Source of the DNA: Sialis fuliginosa
Lineage: Eukaryota; Arthropoda; Insecta; Megaloptera; Sialidae
Reading direction: 5' to 3'
Assembly (NCBI GenBank): GCA_961205875.1
Contig: OY540813.1
Span: 30,847,001 to 30,911,000, forward strand
Length of the DNA: 64,000 bases
Shown: positions 45,664 through 57,067 of the stretch, piece by piece
Numbering within the stretch: the stretch's first letter is position 1
How the letters are laid out: every line of letters starts with the position of its first letter
Translations under genes and position numbers: made by a program
The notes under the pieces: model-generated
Told to the model about the DNA's origin: nothing
Databases searched by the model: none
The model's input: only the letters and a program-made list of their open reading frames with translations

Positions 45664-47317
45664 CAGGGCCGGCCGAACGGCCAGGCGACCCAGGCGATAG
45701 CCTGGGGCGCCAATTTCGTAGGGGCGCCAATTGTTTTAAACTTTTTTTCTATGTCTGTTTTAGGGCGCTAAATTTAACCTGTATATATTTTTTGAATAAT
45801 AGTTTTGATTTTTTCTGCAAAATAATTCATTTTACGAGTTTCCTGAGATACAATCGGGCGCAAAAGTACATAAAATTTTTAATTCTCAAATATCTACGTA
45901 TTACAAATAAAAAACATGAAGATAATTATTAATTTATTTATTGACTTACATTATTAAATTTCATTTATATATCATTAAAAAGTTAAGTGTATAGTCTATA
46001 TACTACAAATACAAATATTTTTTAATTATTGACGTTAATATTTAGCATTCATAGAAAAGAGTTGATCGTGACAACGCTGTAATATTAATTCATTTTTCTT
46101 AAATTGGCAGCACACTATGACACTGTGAACAGTTGCTGTCAGATGTCAATACGTTATTTTTTTACCCCTCTTTCACCAGAAAAGAAGTGTTTAGAAATTA
46201 AAAGTAAATATTCATATTACTATTTTATATAATTCAGTGGTATTGTTTTATTTTAAAATTTAATTAATACTATATATATTTAATAAGTATGACTTGGCTC
46301 TCATTTCAAGTATATTATTGTTTATAAGAGTGACAAGGATATAGATATGTTATCACTGGTTTCCATGTGATTACTATTTCAACGTTGCCAGATCTTTTCG
46401 TTTGGTGAAGCACATTTCACATAAATCGTTATATTATAATTAATTCTACAAAAACGGTGTAGAGGAGGTCAATAAAACTTCAGAAAAACATTCTATTATA
46501 TTGAAACTATATGCACAAAAAAATTGAGAAAAGCTTAACCGTTTTTTCTATTTTTATTTAATTTTTATATCCGGTGATACATCTATTTCCCATTAAAACC
46601 AATGTTAAACTAATGAAAGTTAGAATCATTGTAACTCATAAACGGTTTAGTGAATCCATTTGAAATTTATTGTAGTGTATTATCGAGTATGAAGGAACCT
46701 ATCAACAAATTTTCATTAATTTGTAACCGTTTTGAAATATGTTTGAAATCGATCAGGAAACTCCTTAATAAAATGCTTAATATCAAAAATAAATTATTTA
46801 TTAATTTTTTTTTTACAAAACTTGAAAAGCACAGTGCCAAATCTGTGGGTGGCTTTGCGGATTCTTGGAACAATTCGGGTTAGTGTAGCTAGTGGTGAAA
46901 GAAGTTTTAGTAAATTAAAATTGATAAAAACTTATTTGTGATTGACTATGATAGAAGATAGGTTGAATAATTTGGCTATTCTTTCAATTGAAAATAAAGT
47001 TGTAGTAAACCTCAATTTTGAGAAAGCAATCGATAATTTTGCAGACATGAAAGCCAGGAAGAAATCTTTTATATAATTTTAGTTATATTATATATTATTT
47101 ATCAATTATATGTTATATTATATTATTATATTACACTAATGAATTAATAACAAGTGTATTTAATGGTATTTTTCTATACATTTTATTCATTTCGATAATT
47201 TTCTCACGCATTTTTTTTTGTGCGGATAATTTTTAATGATCGTTGGGGGGGGGGGGGGGGAGGGGGGGGTTAAAAAAAATCTTGCCTGGGGCGCCAGAAT
47301 CGCAAAGGCCGGCTCTG
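45664..47317 (+). mobile_element. hAT transposon, internally deleted, 1.65 kb
   Basis: TIRs CAGGGCCGGCC and GGCCGGCTCTG with a perfect 8 bp duplication GTTACAAT (45656-45663 and 47318-47325). Next to the TIRs are CAGGCGATAGCCTGGGGCGC and CTTGCCTGGGGCGCC. It keeps only the C-terminal end of a transposase (46828-47076). A G16-plus run lies at 47246. This terminus and protein fit the ZMYM1-like hAT group common in arthropods. Confidence 0.93.
46828..47076 (+). pseudogene. hAT transposase C-terminal dimerisation domain, broken
   Basis: In one plus frame the sequence reads NLWVALRILGTIRVSVASGE, then RSFSKLKLIKTYL, stop (TGA at 46939-46941), then TMIEDRLNNLAILSIEN and a short tail to TAA. Variants of RI-L-TIPVSVASAERSFSKLKLIK and RL-NLAILSIE are the signature of the hAT family dimerisation domain. 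The BED zinc finger and catalytic DDE core are missing, and the in-frame stop breaks even this fragment, so it cannot be functional. Confidence 0.9.
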
Positions 47318-47325
47318 GTTACAAT

Positions 47326-47977
47326 CGTCAAAAGAAAATAAATAAAAATAAAATTTTTTCGCGTTATATCGTAATCGTAAAAATATTAGCGTCTATTTAT
47401 CACTAAAACAGGGTTCTCAATTTTAAAATGTACAACCAAATATCTTCGAAGGAATCTACTATTGAAAAAAATTCAAATAAAAATTGATAGATTTAAAATA
47501 GGACGTTCAAAGTTAATAATTTTTGAGAAATCAAGATAGTCCCCATTTTTAATGGGAACCTATAACTGATGTCAAAATAAATCCAACCATAATCGGTTTT
47601 ATGTCTTTTTTATTAATTTGGAGAGAATTATAGCTATACAAAGTTATTTTAAGTTCTTTAATGAATAAATAAGCATATTGAAAATTCATTCAAATAATTT
47701 GGGTATCATTGAATTTATGGTACCTACTTAAAATAAAGGTTTCTATTTGAAAAAGTCCATGGATTATCTCAATATCACGAAAATTTCATAATTAATTGAA
47801 ACATTTTTAGCAGTAGGTATCTAACGTCACATTTAAAATCGTACAACGTTTATAAGATACATTTTTTCAATAATCATTATTTTCTGAAGATAGTTGGCTG
47901 TTATTATTAAATTAGGACACCCTGTATATTCTAATCTACTACCTACACCACAAAAAATTAGTTAGTTTGTTAGTAAA
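47326..47977. other. Spacer before the 48 kb exon
   Basis: Contains the old repeat shared with 39.4 kb (47440-47700) and ACACCCTGTATATT at 47918, a foldback-type end without partner. No gene. Confidence 0.45.
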
Positions 47978-48204
47978 CTAAACATAATCGTGCAGCAATA
48001 AAATATTGGTTAGTATATAGCAGCATATAGTGATTGTTATAATTATTATTTGATTCGTATCATTTCGCTGTTTCGTACCGTACTTTCGATCAAACCAGTC
48101 CTCGGGCATGGGACAGTATGTCCCAGTGGGGTCCACATCACCTAGTGTCGGTAATTTGCTTGGGCGGCCAAATTTACTGCGCCATCTTGAAGCAGCCAGC
48201 TGTC
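47978..48204 (-). CDS. Probable 3'-terminal exon of an unrecognised gene
   Basis: On the minus strand TATTTACCATTTTAG precedes an open frame of 75 codons to TAG. The first two bases complete a split codon, so an upstream exon is needed. The peptide QLAASRWRSKFGRPSKLPTL then GDVDPTGTYCPMPEDWFDRK has normal composition and a strikingly ordinary, conserved look (Pro, Trp, Cys, Gly). It ends NDTNQ then a strongly hydrophobic stretch (IIIITITICCYILTNILLLH), which could be a membrane anchor or GPI signal, or else intron read-through past an internal donor (AAG-TACG|GTACGA at ~48075). The plus strand is also open here and has AAAATG|GTAAAT, but its peptide looks less natural. I do not recognise the family. 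Confidence 0.5.
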
Positions 48205-48975
48205 CTAAAATGGTAAATAGTATCAAAATATGTGCATACAAAAATACAACAATACAAAAAACAAATAAATGTGAGTATAGTCGGTATGAAATAAATTAAA
48301 CATAACATAAAATAAATTGATATGATGATAAATGATAACATAAAATAAATTAAAGATTTGATAATCTCTATATTTTTATATATAAAAATTAATGTTCGTT
48401 TGTATGAGGCTTTCAGATTCGGGAATTACTGAATTGATTTCAATGTAGTTTTCACCAATATAAAATCTAAGATTTAACATCAAAAGATTAAAAAATATAT
48501 AAAAACATAGTGCCTAACTATGGAATACAGAAAATTCTATAATTTACGGTTTCAGTATTTTATTAATTTAGGTCTTTATGATCACACACATGCTAACAAT
48601 GAAATATTTTGAAATATATTGATTGAAAATTGAAATATAAAGAAGCATTTGAGGGGTAAAATATCGAAATTAATTATTATGATTGTTGCTAACCTATTTA
48701 TTTATTTATTTTTGATTTTCATACAAATTTTAAGACAACACCTAGTGTTTCCTGGGAGTTTGAAAATTTAATTTTACACAATTTTCTCAATAACTACTAA
48801 ACGGATTGGATAGGTAAAGTTTATGAAGTCGGAAAAACAATTCACGGTGAATCGTGTGTTGTGGGCATGTTGGGTGGGCATGTCGGGTGGGCATGTCGGG
48901 TGGGCATGAAATTTAGGAGAAAATTTCAAATTTATAAGATGACAAGATTTAAAGTGCTTAGTTTTTAATCAAATA
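48205..48975. other. Degraded transposon with a 14 bp tandem repeat
   Basis: TTTATATATAAAAATTAATG at ~48375 and TAACTACTAAACGGATTGGA at 48793 are phrases of a widespread insect repeat. At 48863-48908 GGTGGGCATGTCGG is repeated ~3 times in tandem. No gene seen. Confidence 0.5.
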
Positions 48976-49374
48976 AAGGCTGTAGCCGGGTAGCAATGTA
49001 AAATCGGCCTCAACACGGATTTGGCTAATTTTTATTGTGAATGTTGCTCATTATGTGAGCATTCTCATTTATTAGCCTCTAAAAAATTATTTTCAATTTT
49101 TCAAAAATATTTTTTTTAAGAAATAAAAATATTACCTGATATGCACCTTTTCAACTTCTACATTGTACCATAGTTTGAACTTAATCAAAAAAAAAAATTT
49201 CTTAAAAAAAATATTTTTTAAAAATTGAAAATAATTTTTTTTCCAAAAACTGTCATTTTTTAGAGGCTAATAATTGGGCATGAGAATGCTCACATTATGA
49301 GCAACATTCACAATAAAAATTAGCCAAATCCGTGTTGAGGCCGATTTTACATTGCTACCCGGCTACAGCCCTTT
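48976..49374. repeat. Foldback family D, copy 2 (about 400 bp)
   Basis: AAAGGCTGTAGCCGGGTAGC and GCTACCCGGCTACAGCCCTTT are the ends; arms of ~180 bp (GGCCTCAACACGGATTTGGC against GCCAAATCCGTGTTGAGGCC), loop ~30 bp. Far shorter than copy 1, though the ends are alike. Confidence 0.88.
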
Positions 49375-49633
49375 ATATTTATTTTGATATAATACTCTCA
49401 TTATTAAAGCTAATTGCAAACAGAAATTGTGTGAAAAATTCATGATGACCAAAATATCGTCACCAGTCAAACTAATTACTGCAGTTTTGAGCAATCTGAG
49501 CGGTTCCGATATAACAAAATCTATTATATATTTAAATTTTGTTATTTGAAATCATTTTTGCTTTTTTCACATTATTTCCTTTACATTGATTTATAATAGA
49601 TTAAACTAATTTTGTCATATCGAAAATAAACAG
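49375..49633. other. AT-rich spacer
   Basis: No feature seen. Confidence 0.4.
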
Positions 49634-49725
49634 GGACTTATGATCTTGACCGAAATGACTTTTGGAAACGTCCCAAGATAGTAAGAAAACTACCCAACCA
49701 CATCAATATTTCAAAGGAAGTATAA
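49634..49725 (+). other. Possible coding exon or decayed coding fragment
   Basis: After AAAATAAACAG a frame reads TYDLDRNDFWKRPKIVRKLP then NHINISKEV and a stop. A second plus frame overlaps and carries on to ~49785 (SISERNIHIDSRRGIPENPT), ending at a donor-like ACAG|GTATAT. Both have protein-like composition, which could mean one old coding sequence with a frameshift. The polypyrimidine tract is poor. I do not recognise either peptide. Confidence 0.25.
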
Positions 49726-49785
49726 GCGAGCGTAACATACATATAGACAGTCGTCGGGGAATTCCCGAAAATCCGACAGGTATAT

Positions 49786-50289
49786 CCGTTATTCAGCTCT
49801 GCAAATATTTTCAGGAACTCAAATTAATTATGAGTCACATAACATAAAACGTGTTGGAAAATATAGATAATAAAATGACAACGGAATATAATATTAATAA
49901 AATAAAATTTTATTTGATTGAAATGAAGAATAACAGCAAATCTTCTTTTATAAAACTAATTACAAATATAAACAAAACTATATTATATGACAATATCTAT
50001 AAGAGGTTTAGTTTTACAAGAGGTAACAAGACGATCTTTTAAAACTATACGAGTGGAGTTTATTTTTATTATTACTTTAAACGTAAACCGTCAATATTTT
50101 CTATTTTAATCAAAACACTAAACTATATTATAATATTAAATTAAATCATTCTATTATATGTATTTATTTATATTATTTGCCATGACTTACAAATAACTTG
50201 AATCTTGAGTAATGTTTGAAAAAATTTAACATTACAATTATGATTTTATTGATTATTATAATTGTTTTCTTTCAAATTTTGATAAAGAA
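49786..50289. other. AT-rich spacer
   Basis: An open frame at 49851-50042 is Lys/Asn/Ile-rich and fortuitous. Nothing else. Confidence 0.45.
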
Positions 50290-50401
50290 TCCCGCACTAA
50301 TCTTATGGAAATTGGGTTTCAGCGAAATGGTCTGAATTTTTTATATGTTATAGCCCTGATGATCCTGGTCGAAAGTTCCAATGGGTACAACCCTCCATAT
50401 T
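50290..50401. repeat. Foldback family E fragment (one outer arm)
   Basis: CCCGCACTAATCTTATGGAA to GTACAACCCTCCATAT equals the first ~110 bases of the E arm; it stops where unit Z begins. Confidence 0.85.
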
Positions 50402-50732
50402 TAATGAAAATTAATATCGAATTGATCGCTATCTTTAGATTAAAGTGCACCTGATATTTTTAATTAGGAAGTAATTTGTAAAGTTTGTATGTGAGGATTT
50501 AAATAATTTTTATAAAGTGTATTCAGTTAGATTAGTGGCATAACTCATGCCCCGCACTTATATATTCAAATATTTCTTATTCTTGTTAATAATGTCGAAG
50601 GATATTGAATATTTTAGGGGGCGAGAATCACTGGTAAAATCCAAATCGATTTTTGAAATAAAATAGAACGGTAAGTTAATACACAGGGCGCTCAAAAAGT
50701 TCCAGTAGTTTGTTTTTTAATTAATCCTAAAG
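50402..50732. repeat. Unit Z, copy 2 (inverted relative to copy 1)
   Basis: Reverse complement of 15756-16086 with few differences. Here it is bracketed by a family E fragment on the left and a full E element on the right. Confidence 0.85.
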
Positions 50733-51203
50733 GGCCTCGCACTAATCTTATGGAAATTGGGTTTCAGCGAAATGGTCTGAATTTTTTATATGTTATAGCC
50801 CTGATGATCCCGGTCAAAAGTCCCAATGGGTACAACCCTCCATATTGCGTATTTTTGCCGCTGAGGGCACGGTACCTCCATAGTTCTATCACGAGTAACG
50901 TAGAGTCAAATTGCAAAAAAAAATCTGACACTCAGGATACATGTGTTTTTGGGTTCAGTGAATCCGAATCTGGGCTTCACTCGACGATAAAAAGTATCCT
51001 GAGTGTTAGATTTTTCTAACGGCTTTTTTGCAATTTGAATCTACGTTACTCGCGATAGAATGTACCGTGTCCTCTAGCGGCAAAAATACGCAATATGGAG
51101 GGTTATGCCCATTGGGATTTTCGACCGGGATCATGAGGGCTATAACATAAAAAATTCAGATCATTTCGCTGAAACCCAATTTCCATAAGATTAGTGCGGG
51201 GTC
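50733..51203. repeat. Foldback family E, copy 2
   Basis: GGGCCTCGCACTAATCTTAT and ATAAGATTAGTGCGGGGTC are the ends; internal CCGAATCTGGGCTTCACTCG matches copy 1. A plus-strand 89-codon frame across the left arm is an artefact of the repeat. Confidence 0.87.
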
Positions 51204-52568
51204 TTTTATGCTACTTTAGAGTAATGAGTACTAATGAGTTAAATATAATCTTAAGAAGGACATTATAGTCTATTTAAAAAACTATTAATATTTTTCATAG
51301 GATCAAACATTAAAAATTATTATAAAAAGTAGGGCAAAATACTGACTATGGATGTTTATACATATTATAATGTTCAAAGTCCAACAACTAAACTAAAAAT
51401 ATAACCATCGTATTAAATTAACAAAAGTCGTAATTAATAAATCAACCCTTGTTCCGCAATTGATGATTATGTACCTGTGGGATATAGGACATTATGATTT
51501 TAATTTATTACATTAAATACTTATGATGAATATCTAGCTAGCATATCATGGCGAAAAAAAATGTACATTCAAACATAAAAATCAATTTTTGAATCGTTTC
51601 GAATATAAAAAATAGACAAAATAATCAGAAATATCTAAATGAAAACATCCATGGTCACTGAATATTAATATCGCCAGTTATTAAGAAATGCATCGATGTA
51701 AAATACCTTTTAAATTCCAATGAGCATTTAAAAATTCAAATGAATAATCGCATACCTTTTTTCGCTTTAACAACTACGTAAATAGAAAATAATTTTCAAG
51801 AGGTAGAGATACGAAAAATATATTAAATATTTAATGTAATCATTTCATAAAAAGAACAAGTTGAACCTGAGCGTAAATGAAAAGCTGAAAGTTCAGTATT
51901 ATGTATTTTTAAAAGTTTATAAATTTCATTAAATTGTTTGAAAAAGTCATTTTTTTTTAATTCTGATGATAATTTAATTACAGCAGAGGAAATGTTGAAA
52001 GTAATTAAAATATAAAATTCAAACATTTTTCATACACATGTACAACATACCTTAGAGTCATATACGTAATTTTAATTTTTATCTATTTTACTATTTTTGC
52101 TTTTGACTATATTGGAAATTAGCAATAATTACATATGCCCAGGTCCTGACAAAACTTCAATGGTGTCCGGGATAAACAACATTTCTGGGAGCCTATACCA
52201 CTCCGTTACGCGAGCGTAAAGAAATTCCTAACAAATTTTCTAAAATTTAGTAAATAAACAACTAAACACGTGAATTAATTACACAATCTGGATATGTTCG
52301 CAGATAGACAGTAAGATGATAAATATTTATGTAAAATATAAATAATTTTTCGAGGCGCCAGGGCCCGGGCCATATGGCCATAGGAGCCCCTCCCCCCTCT
52401 ACTTGGGCTTGTATGTACCCATGTATATACAAATATCAAACAATTTTATACCCGCGGAAACAATATCAAATAATATTATAACAAATTTAGTTGAAGCATT
52501 TTAATAAAATCAGGAGTTATTTAAAAAAAGTAGAAGTCTAATAAAAGCCAACCTTAAATACAAAATTA
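51204..52568. other. Intergenic; degraded transposon near 52.1-52.4 kb
   Basis: CCAGGTCCTGACAAAACTTC at 52139 and GAGGCGCCAGGGCCCGGGCC at 52353 resemble ends of a decayed hAT element. An AT-rich minus frame at 52026-51823 starts with ATG but has no recognisable feature. Confidence 0.45.
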
Positions 52569-53061
52569 AAGAGCATGGCAGGGTAAGCATGGGCGATCTG
52601 CCCCTGGGGAAAGTTGGGTCGATATTTTTTTTATAAAAAGGTATGACTAAAAGGTACTCTTCTACAAACTTAGTAGTATCATATCAATTTTTTTGAAAAA
52701 TCTCCCATCAAAAATACGTAGAAATTTTCGATTCCAAAATTTTCAAAAAAAATTTTTTTTGCTTAAATGACCTGATACACCTACGAAATTTTTTTCATAA
52801 ATACCCCTTATTATACACAAACACATATATTTTTTTCAAATTCCTACTTTGGGTGGACGGGGGGTAAAATTAAATATGTTTACTGGCCTCTATTTCTATA
52901 GTGGATTTGCATATTATGTAGTATGGTGGGTTTAAAATAAGGAATCTTTCGCGGATCGAAACGTAATAGTTCCTTCTCATTAATACATACATAAAGAAAA
53001 CGATTTTTTTGAAATCAGTCAATAAATATCTGGGGATTACGCATTAGGTCTAAAATTTCGG

Positions 53062-53245
53062 AAAGGCTGTAGCCGGATAGCAATGTAAAATCGGCCTCAA
53101 CACGGATTTGGCTAATTTTTATTTTAAATGTTGCTCTTTATGTGAGCATTCTCATGCCCAATTATTAGCCTCTAAAAGTTGATGGTTTTTGGAAAAAAAA
53201 ATATTTTGAATTTTTCAAAAAAAAAAAAATTTTAAGAATTTTTTT
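53062..53245. repeat. Half of a family D foldback
   Basis: AAAGGCTGTAGCCGGATAGC to GCCTCTAAAAGTTGATGG matches one arm of 48976-49374; the other arm is absent. Confidence 0.8.
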
Positions 53246-53499
53246 TGTTGATAATGTAGAAGTTGTTTTGGTTGTAGTTGAGCGACAACTTAAGATATTT
53301 CATGAAATAATCTTCATACTTTAATATTACACCCTACAAAGTCTGAAAAGAATCGAAGTGGTAGAACATACTTAAAAAAATTAAAATCATTGGAAGACAA
53401 TATTAACATGTACAAATGCTATAGAAATAATGTAATATAAAAATAATATAAAAATGATATAAAAACAGTTATTTAAATAAAATTAATTCGAAATATTCA

Positions 53500-53700
53500 A
53501 TAAGAACGCTTCTGTCTCCCATTGCTCGTTTGTTTTACAGTCTTGGACATACATACATTTCTTATAGTGATATACACATATTTATAGTCCAGGCCGCTAT
53601 ACATGAAATTGAGTTTCTTGAAGTACTTCGTATAACATTTTCCAATCAAAGCTATTAAGAGTATTTTGGCCCTGCTGAATCCGAAAATCGCTGTTACCAA
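53500..53700 (-). other. Open frame in the foldback N loop, possible coding remnant
   Basis: On the minus strand 66 codons read VTAIFGFSRAKILLIALIGK, then CYTKYFKKLNFMYSGLDYKY and a basic tail (KTVKQTSNGRQKRSY) to TGA. Codon use and residue mix are less A/T-biased than the neighbouring fortuitous frames. There is no ATG at its start and no clear acceptor. It may be a C-terminal exon, a captured gene piece or chance. I do not recognise it. Confidence 0.22.
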
Positions 53701-53839
53701 GCCGAAACATTGACCGGAAGTTCAATATGAAATATTTTTTGAAAAAATTAACATATTTGTTTAACAACATTGTTATATGCTACCCTTATGTGAAATTTAA
53801 AAATTGCCTCCTTTCTCCCTAAAATACAATTAAAACCCT

Positions 53840-55593
53840 TACTATGTACATTAGGGTGGTCGTTATTTCCCAAACTGCTCGGATCCTCGCTCCTACCCCC
53901 CAAAAAGTTAGTTTAGGACTATAAAAGAAGAAACCCGTCGCTAAAACTCCCAACAGTAGTCGCTAAACCCTGCCCGTTTTCAAAAAACCGTTTTTTCGCA
54001 TTTTTACGATGTTATATTCGATAATGCGTGATAAGGACGTTATAAAATTTTCCTAAAATTTTGTGGACAATTATATTTGTAGTATATTGAAGAAACTTTG
54101 TTTCTCTATCGTTTAAGATGCTTAAAAAAAATTTTTAACGTAAATATAACGTTCCAAATCCGGAAAAAAGCGAAAAATTAACCTTTTTTTGAGCTTTTTT
54201 GGAATTTTGAGAAATTGTCGAATTGTATTGGCCTAAACAAATGTTACTACATTAAAGTAGACTTTAAGACCTTTAATTTCCTTTTTTAAAGATGTCTCTA
54301 AGTGATTTAGGTGCCGAGATATAATTGTTTAAATATAAAAACAAAATTAAAAACGTAATCTTTTAACAACGAACTTACACTCATCCAAACAATTAAAGGA
54401 ACAAGAATTTAAACATTTTCTTTGTGAAAAATGGCCGTATCGAAATAAAACAAAAAGCATTTTAAAGCTTCAAGTTTCTAGTTTTGATATTGTTTAGCAT
54501 AATTTTTTTTGAATTACGGTTATCGCGCAATCAAAAGAAATAGTAGGACACAAAAATTTTCCAATTTTTAAAATATTTTTTAAGGGTCCGCGGGCTCGGG
54601 AAAATTTTTTTCAGATAAACCAATGCATTGGTCAGTTAACTTGTTTATTTAGCTTTAATTTGTTTTTTTTTTATTTAATCATAAGTTGCTGATATATTGA
54701 TGATCGAAGACAATAGAATCATTTTTAATTTAAAGTCAGATATCTCTATTGATAGAGACCAAAAAAAAAAAAAATTAAAGCTGAATAAGCAAGTTAACTG
54801 ACCAATGCATTGGTTTATCTGAAAAAAAATTTCCCGAGCCCGCGGACCCTTAAAAAAAATTTAAAAAATTGGTAAATTTTTGTGTCCCACTATTTCTTTT
54901 GATTGCGCGATAACCGTAACTCAAAAAAAAATATGCTAAAAAATCTCAAAACTAGAAACTTGAAGCTTTAAAATGCTTTTTGTTTTATTTCGATACGGTC
55001 ATTTTTCACAAAGAAAATGTTTAAATTCTTGTTCCTTTAATTGTTTGGATGAATGTAAGTTCGTTGTTAAAAGATTACGTTTTTAAATTTTTTTTTATAT
55101 TTAAACAATTATATCTCGGCACCTAAATCACTTAGAGACATCTTTAAAAAAAGAAATTAAAGGTCTTAAAGTCTACTTTAATGTAGTAACATTTGTTTAG
55201 GCCAATACAATTCGACAATTTCTCAAAATTCCAAAAAAGCTCAAAAAAGGTTTATTTTTCGCTTTTTTCCGGATTTGGAACGTTATATTTACGTTAAAAA
55301 TTTTTTTTAAGCATCTTAAACGATAGAGAAACAAAGTTTCTTCAATATACTACAAATATAATTGTCCACAAAATTTTAGGAAAATTTTATAACGTCCTTA
55401 TCACGCATTATCGAATATAACATCGTAATAATGCGAAAAAACGGTTTTTTGAAAACGGGCAGGGTTTAGCGACTACTGTTGGGAGTTTTAGCGACGGGTT
55501 TCTTCTTTTATAGTCCTAAACTAACTTTTCGGGGGGTAGGAGCGAGTATCCGAGCAGTGTGGGAAATAACGACCACCCTAATGTACATAGTAT
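53840..55593. repeat. Foldback M, 1.75 kb, near-perfect arms of about 830 bp
   Basis: ACTATGTACATTAGGGTGGT and ACCACCCTAATGTACATAGT are the ends. The arms stay almost identical to about 54672/54761, e.g. GGTTTCTTCTTTTATAGTCC on the right against GGACTATAAAAGAAGAAACC on the left, and TTCCCGAGCCCGCGGACCCT against AGGGTCCGCGGGCTCGGGAA. The loop is only ~90 bases. No protein is encoded. It sits within the loop of foldback N. Confidence 0.92.
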
Positions 55594-56397
55594 CTAAAAC
55601 CAACTGTTCTTATTGTATTTCTTTAACTTTAAAATAATAAATGAAGTAGAATTATGTAAAATATTATTCGTTTATAAGTACAAGGTTTTTTTAGGAGTGC
55701 CTAAACATTACATTATATTGCATTATATTATATTATTCTTATACATTTATATTAAAGACTTTGTAGGGTGTAATATTAAAGTATGAAGATTATTTCATGA
55801 AATATCTGAAGTTGTCGCTCAACTACACCAAAACAACTTCTACATTATCAAAAAAAAAATTAATGAGTAGGAACTATTACGTTTCGATCCGCGAAAGTTT
55901 CCTTATTTTAAACCCACCATACTACATAATATGCAAATCCACTATAGAAATAGAGGCCAGTAAACATATTTAATTTTACCCCCCGTCCACCCAAAGTAGG
56001 AATTTGAAAAAAATATATGTGTTTGTGTATAATAAGGGGTATTTATGAAAAAAATTTCGTAGGTGTATCAGGCCATTTAAGCAAAAAAGTTTTTTTTTTT
56101 AAATTTTGGAATCGAAAATTTCTACGTATTTTTGATGGGGGATTTTTCAAAAAAAATGATATGATACTACTAAGGTATAGCTACAACATATGTCGCAGAG
56201 ATCGACAGTTATAAAGTCATTACAGCAAAAAAATTTTTTTTTCGAAATTACATTTTTCATATTTCCCGGAAAATTAGTGGGCGCAGGGGTCCAAAAGTTT
56301 GTAGAAGAGTACCTTTTAGTCATACCTTTTTATAAAAAAAATATCGACCCCACTTTCCCCAGGGGCAGATCGCCTATGCTTACCCTGCCATGCTCTT

Positions 56398-57067
56398 TGT
56401 TTAACCTTTGTATTTTTAGATTTTACTCCGCATCGTTCTTGACGTTTCAACCAACATCTCGTGGTTTTCTTCAAAAAACCACAACCAAAAGTGCGGTTAC
56501 ACCCAAAAATACAAAGTTGAACATTCGTGAAAGTCTACTACATTAAACAACAAAGTACTGGCATTAGTCTGGGACAAGCACCAGTGTTGGACAATTGTTT
56601 TTAATTAAATGTACTAAACCAGAAATATATGTTGATATTTGATTACTGCCATTAGAAATCATATTCTATAGACACTTAACTGTAAATCAGTTTAATTTGA
56701 TGACAATCAGCCAGTGGGTGTCAAAATGGTGGACATTTAAACATCGCGGATGTAATCTTTTTATTAATTATTATATTATCATAGCAATTACTTTACATTA
56801 TTAAAATTTTACGATTCTTTATTTTATTATTTTTGTATTGTAGTACTTATCATTTTGTAATCATTAGAAAGCGTCCATTGATTTATTAGTAACATGAGTT
56901 CATGAGAATTACAAAAAAGAAGCCCATCAATCCCCAAAAATATTTACAGTGCTCTTAAAGCGTCCAAGAGTGGTGCCAGTGTATTATTATTGTACGTCAA
57001 AAATACTTCTAAATTAGTATTAAATGAAAACACGAACACGATGCCTTTGATTTCAACAATACGTAGG
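56398..57067. other. Intergenic, nothing recognised
   Basis: AT-rich with no repeat ends or coding frames. Confidence 0.45.

Larger units (their letters stand above)
52569..56397. repeat. Giant foldback N, 3.8 kb, enclosing another hairpin
   Basis: Left arm ~52569-52985 plus 53245-53343, right arm ~55754-56397. GAGCATGGCAGGGTAAGCAT answers ATGCTTACCCTGCCATGCTC, and TACTTTGGGTGGACGGGGGG answers CCCCCCGTCCACCCAAAGTA. The right arm holds ~120 bp (around 56175-56300) missing from the left. The left arm is interrupted by half of a family D element (53062-53245). Its loop of ~650 bp is split by hairpin M (53840-55593). Confidence 0.9.

Noticed and set aside
48108-48212. Plus-strand exon ending at a strong donor AAAATG|GTAAAT
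   Set aside because: The opposite strand offers a better peptide and acceptor in the same place, so I chose the minus strand. RNA evidence could reverse this.
51823-52026. 67-codon minus frame with ATG and hydrophobic start
   Set aside because: A/T-driven composition and no recognisable family. Insufficient support.
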